In this document: positions 38,775 through 49,537 of the stretch, piece by piece
Position numbering within the stretch: position 1 is the stretch's first letter
How the letters are laid out: every line of letters begins with the position of its first letter
DNA from: Oenanthe sinensis
Taxonomy: Eukaryota; Streptophyta; Magnoliopsida; Apiales; Apiaceae
Length of the DNA: 64,000 bases
Assembly: GCA_028671895.1 (NCBI GenBank)
Contig: JAPMAC010000209.1
Coordinates: forward strand, 20,792,501-20,856,500
Direction of reading: 5' to 3'
Translations under genes and position numbers: made by a program
The notes under the pieces: model-generated
The model's database searches: none
What the model saw: only the letters and a program-made list of their open reading frames with translations
Told to the model about the DNA's origin: nothing

Positions 38775-41755
38775 GCTAGTACGGAATTGAGACCAAAGAA
38801 AGGAGATTCCGTAAGAAAGGATTTAGCTAATGGAGATATTAACTCTACCTCCGATCAGAAATCGTCATAAAGGTCAACGAGCTTTATGACTATTTGTATT
38901 GTATTTTTGTCTAATTGTAGTCGGAGAAAGAGACGTGGCAGACATTGATCGAGATGATTTTGTTGATTCGTTGGAATGAGAAGTGTTAGCAAATCTGTTG
39001 ATACATCAGACCCGCATAAAGGTTTACAGTTGGTCTATTTGTTACCCCTTTCGACAACATGCATGAGTTAAATCTAAGTCGGATGAAACAAATTGCCATT
39101 CGTAACCGCTGAAGCAGAAAGCCTCAGCCGCTACCGTTCTATTTCAAAAAATGACTATCCGCCAATAGCCATTAAATGTGAGGCAAAGAAACTAGGAAAG
39201 AAGGAAGGAAACTATTTGACTTTAAGAAAAGAATTTCCACTCTCGAGCTTCTATACCAACGGATCCCGTCATCTCGTGCCAAGTAGCTATTGGCATATTG
39301 GTTCGAATCCAATTCGTGAGAAGAGTCTAGGCGAGAGTCTCAATGAATCCCATTCTCTTGAATGAAGAACAAAAGGGTGTCACTGCTTTCAGCAGTGAAG
39401 ATAAAAAAGAAATATTTTTAGGCTTTATCTTCGCCGTCTGAGAACAACACCTGAGAAAGAAGCCAAAAACTTGAATTTACTAAACAAGCGAGATCAGGAG
39501 ATAGGGAGGATCCAACAGAAGTACGCTTTGGTTATGAAGATTACCGGGGTAAGATCGATTTATCGGCGGAGTTCTCTTTCAATCCTTCGCCTGCCCTATG
39601 GGAGGTGTTGAAAAAAATGACTGTCGTTAGCGTTTCAGTGCAAGTTCTGATGTTCTATCTACTAGTGGGATTGATCCAGGTAGCTCAGATCGGCTTCTTT
39701 AATAATCTCTAGCGCCCTTTTTCAAAACTCACTGCACGGTCTAATCCTCTCTTTTTAGGACTTCAAGAATGGATGTCTGGAAGGGGAAAGAAAGGACTAT
39801 TTATTACCAGTCCTTCTAAGGGGAAATTGCCAAAGAAGTTGCTTCGACACATCTTCGCTCTTGATCGCTTAGAGCCCTTACTCGACTAATTACCTAACAC
39901 ATTGTTACAACAATATAGTAAGTCACAATAGGAGAACAGTTTTGCTTGGTAGGCGTTGCCTACTAACTTGGAACAGCCTGGTGCCAAGGGATGTGCGAGG
40001 AGATTCGGATGATTGATGGAAGAAACACCAAACATAGGACTTCTGACATCTAATAAGAACTTCTCTTTGCATATTCATCTCCTCTTTCAGCTGCTACTGT
40101 TGCCAACCGAACCACCAGGTTTGAGAATAAGGTAAAGCAAAGGACGGGAATGAGCGGAATCAATGTGTTCCAACTCTACATAGATTGACTGAACGTAGAA
40201 AACCTTCATCCTTTTTCCTTCTCGCGAACCACGGGCGGGGGCCGTTGAGATCTGGAATAGACGTCAAATTAGATCCCAAATGCAGAAGAATGAATTGACC
40301 AAGAAATAGGCATTCAGGAACTCAGTCGAGACCACATGTACAACATCTTATCTTAGTGGGTCGTTAGTTCCACTTGTTATCTCTAAATGAACCGAACCTC
40401 AATACCACATTCATCAAAGAGAGCGGTCAAAGCAGATTTCTTTCCAGATAGTTTGATTAGATAACATGTTGGTTAACCGTATTCCTGCACTTCCTTTTGC
40501 TCTATAGGGCTGAAGTTTGACTATAGAGACAAGGGCGACTTTCTTCCTTCGGGCTCTTCCCAGACCCCACTTTCTTCTTAGTGGGTCATTGGCTCCACTT
40601 GTTATCTAGGAATGGGAGGCCTTACCTCCTAGTGAAATGTCTTCTCACATGTACGCTCGAAAGGAACTAAGACCTGCTCCAGCTCGCTCGGCCGAAAATG
40701 ATCTGCTCATAATCGAGGTTCTCAAGTTTCAATCCAAATGTAATGGATTGTATTTCAAAAGGGGAGCAGGAAAGCTATAGTAATTCTTTGGAAAAATCCC
40801 TCTTTCTTGGGAACTATACCTTCTAGTGGAGAGATGAGGGGACGTTGAGTCAATAATCAATCATCGAGAGGGGGCACCAACCATCAAACTACGACTTTAT
40901 CATGCCTCCAAATATGGGTTCCTAAGTCGGATACGGGGCAGAGCCCAGGGTTCGTGCGGGGGTTGTTGTGCTCTTTTTCATTTGAGCTCGAAAGGGATAG
41001 TCGGTCGTCAGCTAGGAGCTCTCTCTAGTTGATCTCTGTTATGGCATTTCCCATGTAGAACATGACCGGAGGCCGCCACCTGTGGACCTGTTTATACGCT
41101 GCACATAAGTACATGCGATGCAAGGTTCTCCAAAACTAGGGTTCCAAACCTTTCTCTAATAATAAGGGAAAAAGATTCTATTAGAAAAAGTATTATTCCA
41201 AAAGGCTTCCATCCACTGTCTATCCCATTCTTTCCCCCATACATGGTTTTTGACTTTGCAAAGACCTGTATTTTTAGTACCCGGGTCCGCCTACTCGAAA
41301 GCCGATTAATCGAACTAGCTCTAACAATGATAGCTCTGGTGGCAACAACTATTTAAAAGTGAAAGGTCGAGGAAACCGAGATTTATTTCTACTTTTTTTG
41401 ATCAAATTAGTTTATGCATCCTTTGGGAGTTCCCCCTCCTGGTATAGCAAGGGAACCCACCGGAGCCCTAGCGAAAGCGAGTCAAGCCCGGTGAAGAAAT
41501 GAAGCCATCATTGACTGACTTTCCCAACAATCGGCGGGGAGCACCTCAGTGTATGATTCAAAATCATTCTTGAAGTTAATGAGTTATTTGTTGCTGCATC
41601 CGGCTAGTGAATCGAAATATCAAAATAGAAGAATCGGTCGATTCCGAGTAGAGTCGTGAGAGTAAAGACTGTTCTTTCAAATTTCATCCAGTTAATCGAT
41701 CAAGGGAAAGGTGGATGAGACTAAAAATCAACCTCGAAATCAACTTTTTCAAAAA
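38775..41755. other. Organelle-like (probably mitochondrial) DNA block
   Basis: This 3 kb block is visibly less AT-rich than everything around it and has none of the repeat or TE marks of the neighbours. Its texture is that of plant mitochondrial non-coding DNA: balanced composition, mixed short open frames, and strings such as GGAGCCCTAGCGAAAGCG near 41464. No mitochondrial gene could be named. The 90-codon frame at 39093-39365 and a short hydrophobic frame near 39540-39710 are unrecognised. The call rests on composition and style. An alternative is an old low-copy nuclear segment. Confidence 0.5.
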
Positions 41756-43222
41756 ATAAAATAAAATGAATATTGAGTTGCAAAGGTTACATAGTCTATT
41801 TTTCATCCATTTATTTTACAACTCTCTCTCTTTCCATTCATTCTCTCTCATCCATATATTTAGTTTTTCTTTAATATTTTTTCTTACTTCTACTAATTAT
41901 CTTCCTTTTTATTTTTATCTATCTTTAATATTATTTTCATTTATTTTATAACTCTCTCTCTCTTTTCACTAATTCTCTCTCATCCACATATTTAAATTTT
42001 CTTAATTTTACTAATTATCTTTCTTTTTATTTTTTTTATCTTCCTTTAATATTATTTACATAAATATTTATTGAATTATTTAATATTTTATAGTTAAATA
42101 AATATGTACTATTATTATTAAATATCGGTATAATACAACTTTTTTTATAATTTTAGTTCCCGTAATAAAAATAAGAATATCTAGTATTCTAATTCAGCTA
42201 CAATTTATTTTTTGATGCTTATGATAAAAATATAATTGTTTCCGTTTATGTTCTTTATGAATTAAAGTTTTGGTTTAATAAAAATGAAAAATTTATTGTT
42301 TGTAATTGTATTAAAGAAATTATTATTTAAATGATTATGAAATTTTCAATTGTATTATAAACATATACATTGTGAAATTATTAAATTAAGTATTACTTTA
42401 TTATTAACCGATTACATCATAAAACTTATGTGTCTTTTTCTTATTTAATTTATTATATCATATAATGATAATGATGATGTTTTATCTTCTTCATAAATCT
42501 CATTTTTCACCCATTTATTTTATAATATTCTTTCTCACCCTCATATTTTTTCCCCATTCTTATTCTTACTTTCAATAAATAATTTTCCTTTCATTTTTTA
42601 TTCTTCAATATTATTTACACAAATATTTATTAAATTATTTTATATTTTCATAGTTAAAAACAATATTTATTACTATTATTAAATATTTATATAATACTAG
42701 TTTTTTATAATTTTATTTTACATAATGAAATAATACTAATTTAAACTTTTACATTACTCATTTAAATAAGTAAAAAAGTGATACTACATGTCTTATAAAT
42801 CTTAAAAAAAATTCTCTTAACTGAAAGTTAATTATTTTTTTTGCATTTACATATTAATTTTGTATATTTTTAAAAAGAGAGATTGTTTTATTTAATTGTA
42901 AAGTATTTAATAATCTCAATTTAATTCTTATAATTATATTTAAAATAATAATACATTCAATAATCTCAAACTCTATTTATCTTATTGAATTAATTAAAAT
43001 TTTATCTACACATAACATAATTATAAAACCTAATTTATGAAATCAAATATTTTAAATATATATGAATATTTCTAAAATATAACATATATTTATAATTAAA
43101 TAAAACAATATTTTTAAAATATTATTTTTAAACAAGATGCACGATACTATACTAGTAAAAGATAAAATTAGGAGGCGATGGTGATGAGGTAAAATTCCGG
43201 TTTGTCTAAAAGTCCGTGTATG
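41756..43222. other. AT-rich intergenic DNA with an imperfect internal repeat
   Basis: A pattern of TTTATTTTA, ACTCTCTCTC, TTCTCTCTCATCCA, then ACTAATTATCTTCC and AATATTATTTACA is repeated near 41810-41935 and 41940-42110, and in more worn form near 42505-42720. It may be an old miniature element family. No gene is supported. Confidence 0.6.
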
Positions 43223-43230
43223 TATAAAAA
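43223..43230 (+). promoter_or_regulatory. Candidate TATA box of the PP4 catalytic gene
   Basis: TATAAAAA lies about 137 bp before the start codon at 43360, a plausible distance for a core promoter plus short 5' leader. The region is AT-rich, so the match alone is weak. Confidence 0.3.
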
Positions 43231-43359
43231 AGTGTATATTCTCTCATACAGACAGACGGACGGACATAACTCACTGAGTTGGTAATAGCGAGTAGTAAAT
43301 ATTAAAGAGCAAGAGTCCATCCGAGTCAATCCGAGTCCAATTGAAGAAGAAACAAGAAG

Positions 43360-45681
43360 ATGTGTTTAGAGCTAGACAAGCAAATAGAGCAGCTAAAGAA
43401 ATGCGAGCCCTTGAAAGAATCACAAGTCAAGTCACTTTGTCTCAAAGCTATGGAGATTCTTGTTGAGGAAAGCAATGTTCAACGAGTTGATGCCCCTGTC
43501 ACTGTAATCTTAATTTCTTTCTTGCTTGTTTAGTTTTTATTATTATCTGCCTGCTTCTTTAATTACTGCTTGCTTACACAATTAGGGCTTCTCCTGTGTT
43601 ATCATTTACATATTAAGGACTATCTAGTGATTTTGTGTAGGATTTTTCGAAACCTTTAACAGGGTATATAACAGGGTATTAACTGTTAAAACTATGTATA
43701 CCGAGAGGCCTTTAGTTTCAGTCCCGATTAAATCTTGATTTTCGCATATACTTTAACGTCTTGGGAGATTTATTCATATAGCATTGCGTCCAATTTGTAG
43801 TAGTCATTTTAGCCTTGTCGTCGTGTTTTTTAATGATTTTGTTTGAAAATATAGAATAGGATTCTTTCACTGCTCTCCTACGGGAAGTTGACGGTAACAA
43901 ATACAAGATATAACAATAATTGTAGAAATAATCAGTTCTTGACTTGTATATTGCTATAAATTTCTTGTTCTAGAAACACCTTTTAATTATAAAATGAAGG
44001 GATTATTTCTATCAGTGAAACACCGGTTTAATGCTAAGATGATTGGGGATAAAACTTCATATCTTTGGATTTTACTTTTTAGAAACCGGGCTCAAGAACT
44101 TGTTCAGCTACAGCCTACATTGTTTTCATGAAATAAAATAATATTATAATATGAATCATCACTTTGTAATTTTCGTTTTCTCATATGTACCATTTCCCTT
44201 AAGTTTCCTCTATTCCCTAGATGATTGTGCATGTCACCTGGATATAAATTCCCAAATCCCAAACCTGCGTTTAAGTTTGTTAAGCCCAATCAAGATGCTT
44301 CTCTGATTTAATAGGATCCCTTTTATGTGACCTCATCCAACGTTGGCACATGTTAGTCAGTATCAAATTAAATATCTGATTATGCTTTACCAGAACCGTA
44401 TGTCAAAATGACTGTTTCTGGCTCAGTGCTTGAGATAGTAGATTTTTTTTCCTTTTTCGAAATCATTGTATGCAGTCGGTTATATACCTGATTGTTAAAA
44501 TCTCGCTATCCAACTATCTGAGAAACACTTGCACTGGGATGACATAGTATGTGATAATTTCTAATGTGGTACGTTGAAGAAGCTTAATATGTTTCATCAT
44601 ATTATATTGTTCCTTGAAACTTGTGAGTTGTCAGGCCGGAGATAATTATTCTGGTCTATGCTTTAAAGATAACAGCCCAAACTTCAATTTTAAGTTGATA
44701 TTACTGATTGCCTATGTTGTTTTGCTTGCTTGTAATCATAACACAAATTACAAAACCAATACTTAGATAGCCAGCCCTAGCATTGTAGCCTCTTCTCTTT
44801 GTAACAAGAGCCTCTGGCACCTGTGTGTGTGAGTTCTAAAATTTCTGTAATTGACCATTACAAGAAAAAAATAAAAAATGCATAGATGAGCTCAAGGTGA
44901 TCTTCTTGATGACTATTTGAGTTAATGCTTTCATCTAAGGGCGTATAATCTAGTTTTATGTGCTAGTGAACATAAGGGGATGCAATTTTCCATACTACAG
45001 CTTCCCCTATTACTCTAATTAAAAGTAATAAATTTTTTTCTTGTCATGGTCTCTATATTCTATGCAGATTTAGTTTGTATCTGAAAAAACTTGTTTACTG
45101 GGTTATAGATTGTCATTGTAATGTAGCTAGCTGTTAATGTCACATTTCTTCTTATTGCTTTGCTTCTGTTTCTTTTTTTTCTTTTCTATAGATATGTGGC
45201 GACATCCATGGGCAATTTTATGACCTGAAAGAGCTTTTTAAAGTGGGAGGTGATTGTCCAAAAACCAATTACTTATTTCTTGGAGATTTTGTTGACAGAG
45301 GATTTTATTCAGTAGAAACGTTTTTACTTCTACTTGCCTTAAAGGTATATTTATGTACAGCATTCAACTCCCTCGTATAGTTCTTTAGGGATAGCGCATA
45401 TTTTGTAATCATTAAGACTGCCAATACCTTATTGATATCAATTTTCTCTTTCAATAATAATCAACTTATGGTGCTTCATATAAATTGTTCCGTGATAGTG
45501 CTCTAGCTACCTTCTAAGCATAGGCATGAATCTTTACAACCAGACTTTGATCATTACAGGGGTAGAATATTTTTGTGGTTTCCACTAATAAATTTTTTCT
45601 TGCAAGTACTAGGTGAATCTATTTCTGTTCAATGTATTAAGATAACTATATATATGAATATTGTCCATATGGCTATATGTG

Positions 45682-45721
<40 letters not shown>

Positions 45722-48020
45722 AAAATACAAAGTTGTAGACTCCATATATATGAGTAGCTTGCTGGTCAAGCTTGCAAATATTAAGAAATCAAGCACTAAA
45801 ATGGATGTTGCAAAGTCTTACTGGGGGTGTGAGGAACTGTATTACTTCTTTTATTTAATAATACAGTGTGGGTTTCTTCCGATTGTTATTTGACTAATGA
45901 AGTGTGTACAAAACAGGTCAGGTATCCAGATCGAATAACTCTAATTAGGGGAAATCATGAGAGCCGACAGATTACTCAGGTTTGATCCGTACTTTGAATG
46001 CCTTGATTAAGTATTTATATTTTTTGTTGCAAAGACTTGTTCTTTTTTCCGTCAGGTGTATGGATTCTATGATGAGTGCCTGCGGAAGTATGGTTCGGTC
46101 AATGTTTGGAGATATTGCACAGATATATTCGACTACTTAAGGTTTGGTGACTTCCTATAACGATGACGTGGGTATTTGTCTGTCCAGTTCAAGCTAGATA
46201 TATATACAAGTAGTGTCATTATCTTTCCATGAAAAACAAAATTTTAGAAAAACTTGGCACTTAGGCGCTATCACATAATCTTTTGGATAATCAGAATTAA
46301 GAGAGAGTTGTTTATAAAAAAGTAATTATGGACAAAATATCTTCTGTATTGTCCATGCCCATTTCTTCTTGGTACTTCTATCATAAGTACTAGTTGATAT
46401 GTGTGTGGGGGTGTGTATGTGTGTGCGTGCATCTGTATCCATAGATGATTACAAAAGGAACTAGTTTCTATGTTGCAAAGATTACGGGATAGTCTAGTGG
46501 CATGGTCTATCGTTCTGCCATGAGAGATCATGGGTTCGTTCGTATCCTTATGCGATATGTCGGTTTTTTATTTATTTACGGAAATGGCCTCTCTACCTCT
46601 TGAGTAGAGGTAAGGTTGCATACATTTTACCCTCCCCACCCTGCTCTACGAGCGGGATATTACTGGGTAAGTTCCTTTCCTTTATTTATGTTGCATACCT
46701 ACTATGTTCTTGAAAAAGTTGCAAAAGTTGCATCCTGTGCTTAAAATTCTCTTTAGTAGAACCTCAATTTCACTTGGTTGGCAGTCATTTGATAATCATA
46801 TATTCATATCTGAATGTCAGCCTTGTGTAGTATGTTACACTCTTGGACCAACATTTATAATTCTTTTCGCTTTCCCTATATCTTGGAGTCGGTGCTACAG
46901 TCTTCCACTATATATAGAGAACTGCTTACGGTGTGAAACCCAAAAGAGATGGTGGCTGTAAAATATTATTTTGTGACTATAGGGTATCCACAATATATAT
47001 ATATGTTAAGTTTAGATAGTCTTGCTATGAATTTTAATGTCGTTTTCTTTCTATAATCTACAGTCTGTCTGCTCTTATTGAGAACAAGATATTTTCCGTT
47101 CATGGTGGTCTATCTCCTACAATTTCAACATTAGATCAGGTTTGGGAGCTCATCCTGCACCTTTTGATTTATTCTCCTAATTAACAGAGTCTTAATATGA
47201 ATCACATGGCAGATTCGGACAATTGATAGAAAGCAAGAGGTACCCCATGATGGTAGTATGTGTGACTTACTATGGTCAGATCCAGAAGATATTGTAGACG
47301 GATGGGGCATGAGTCCCCGCGGTGCTGGTTTTCTCTTTGGTGGCAGTGTAGTTGCTCCTTTTAATCACTCTAATAACATTGATTATATATGCCGTGCCCA
47401 TCAATTAGTAATGGAAGGTTATAAATGGATGTTCAATAACCAGATAGTTACGGTCTGGTCAGCTCCTAATTACTGTTACAGGCAATATTGTTACTCCAAA
47501 CTTTTCCTTTTTTCTCCTCATGTATGGGAGTCGAGTTGTTTCTCAACTCTTTCATGTGCTGTGCAGATGTGGCAATGTAGCAGCAATTCTTGAACTGGAT
47601 GAGAATCTCAATAAGCAATTCCGTGTATTTGAAGCAGCTCCACAGGTTTGTGAACAAAAAATTGGGTCTTAACTCATGATATAAGATGCAAGGCATGAAA
47701 TATAATGCGTGACCAAATAGTGTTCTCAGAAAGATTAGTGGATGCATCAACAAGGACCATAATGTCAGGGGTCCTTCTCGATGATGCAAGTTTTGAACTT
47801 TTTGCTTGCAGTATAAAGTTGGGATAAGCCTCTAATATGACAAAGTAAATTGATCCCTATAGGACTAGGACTAAATAGAGGCTGTATATATATTTGTCCT
47901 GCACTTTATTGGTGTTTCCATTAATATTCACAATTTGTGTATATCTGATAAACAATTGCAAAAATGTAGGAATCGAGAGGGCCTCCACCCAGAAAGGCAG
48001 CACCAGATTATTTTCTGTGA
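43360..48020 (+). CDS. PPX: Serine/threonine protein phosphatase PP4 catalytic subunit (PPX type), 8 exons
   Basis: Encodes a 306-aa metallophosphatase of the PP2A/PP4/PP6 group. It dephosphorylates Ser/Thr residues as the catalytic subunit of PP4 complexes in nucleus and cytoplasm. Exons: 43360-43503, 45192-45344, 45917-45979, 46056-46141, 47064-47139, 47213-47481, 47567-47645, 47970-48020. All joins keep frame and total 921 nt. Metal-site motifs GDIHGQ (51-56), GDFVDRG (79-85) and GNHES (111-115) are intact, and the C-terminus ends DYFL, the family's methylated-Leu tail. The N-terminus (QLKKCEPL) and ESRGPPPRKAAPDYFL end match plant PPX rather than PP2A or PP6. Plant PPX proteins are about 305 aa, so it is full length. 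Intron 6 starts with GC. Intron 4 holds a SINE and intron 2 a TA repeat. Confidence 0.95.
45683..45719. repeat. (TA)n microsatellite in PPX intron 2
   Basis: A TA dinucleotide run of about 18 units between exons 2 and 3. Confidence 0.9.
46478..46686 (+). mobile_element. tRNA-derived SINE (Au-like) in PPX intron 4
   Basis: A 209-bp body is flanked by the 9-bp direct repeat TATGTTGCA at 46469-46477 and 46687-46695. Near its start TAGTCTAGTGG (about 46491) fits a pol III A box, and GGTTCGTTCGT (46533-46543) fits a B box at tRNA spacing. The second half (GGTAAGGTTGCATACA, ACCCTCCCCA, GCGGGATATTACTGGGTA) resembles the body of Au-type plant SINEs. The family name is from memory of that pattern. 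The SINE call itself rests on boxes, size and target duplication. Confidence 0.8.
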
Positions 48021-49537
48021 TTAGATTCATGAATTTTTTACCTTCACATACCTATGTGCTTGAAGTGTTTGGACCTTATGGCGGGATACTGAATTCAAAG
48101 ATTGGTGGACTTGTCACTCTCTGAGCATTGGATTGCTGCTGTGTAGAATTGTAAAGTACTATATTTTTTTTATTTTTTTTGGGTCTTCATATTTCTAAAT
48201 CATTTTGTGTCTGTTGTAATTTGTGTGTGCGTGTGGATGTTACTGGTTACATAGCAAATGTTTGTGTCAGTCAATCTGAATTCTGAGATGCAAGATCATA
48301 CAGGAAGAGAACTCTAGTGAGAAAAGTAAGCAAACATTATTTTTGTAGATTTGAAGGTTGCAAATTATCGCCAAGGCTCTGGCTTAGCTTTTACATGCAT
48401 GAATATAATGGTCGGTGAGTCGGGGTGGTGTTACTGGGTGTTGAGATTGCGAGTCAAGTATAATGTCGGATTTAGTTGGAAACACGGAATATATTTGAGG
48501 GGAAGGCCAACAATACCTGGATCAACTTAGACCAAAATATCAATTACCAGAATCTTGGTCATATTTACCAATCGCGAAATTCAAGTTCAAAAGAAGCATC
48601 AATGATACGCATCTTTAATCGGAGTATGAAGCTTTTAAAATTCGTTATTCTTTTATGTTTTCAAGTGATACAAATTAGTAGAAAGGTGTTTTTTGGTGTT
48701 TGAACTAAAGGGGGAGGTGGGGGTGTATTTTTAGAATTATTAGTTTGGGGTATGAAATTATTAAGAACTTTTAAATAATTTTCAATTTTAATTTTATAAC
48801 AGGTGACTCAATATTATGCATCTCATGCGAATTATTATGTTGATTTATGTTGGCTGTCCTACTGATCCACTGATGTACTTATTTTATGCAAAAATAAGGA
48901 TTTTTCTGATCGTTAATAAAATGTCTTTTTGTCAAAAAAAATTGAAACAAATTAAGTTCGAATATTCAAAACACCCTTTTACTATAAATTTATGAATTAG
49001 GCATCTTATATAAAATATTATAGTAAAAAGTTATTTATTTTTAAAATATTTCTAGAGATATGTATTATATATAAATGGGATATCTAATTAAAAAATGTTT
49101 ATCCCAACTATTAAAATTAGCTGATATGTTTAAAATTATATATTTTTTTATCAATTTTAATTATATATTATTATTGATATGCTTTATACATAACATTAAT
49201 TATTTTTAAAGAAAACAAAGTTCCTGAAATTGACTTTAAGAAAATTAGGTTCATATTTTCTTAATATAAAATAATAGTTATATTTTTATAAATATATATA
49301 ATTTTCTATAATTATAATTATAAATTATTACAACTACTTTATACTATAATGATCTATTGTCATTTGCTTGCGTTTACGCCACAATCTTTATTGAAGAAAC
49401 CTCAATAACTTGTTGGTGTTAAACTAGTTGTGTTAAGCAGCTAGCTACCTTGGCTTCTATCTACCTCCAAGTTACACACACAAACACACAATACTGCTAT
49501 TACTAGTAGTCTAGTACAACACCTTGGTAATATTTTC
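48021..49537. other. Intergenic DNA between PPX and the BPI/LBP gene
   Basis: The first few hundred bases should hold the PPX 3' UTR and end signals. The frame at 48476-48703 shows no known domain. 48900-49330 is AT-rich. The last 200 bp would hold the promoter and 5' leader of the next gene, but I see no convincing TATA box. Confidence 0.6.

Noticed and set aside
39093..39365. 90-codon frame in the organelle-like block
   Set aside because: No domain or known mitochondrial protein recognised. The length is expected by chance in sequence of balanced composition.
47258..47593. Separate 111-codon gene
   Set aside because: It is exon 6 of the PP4 gene reading through its GC donor into the intron.
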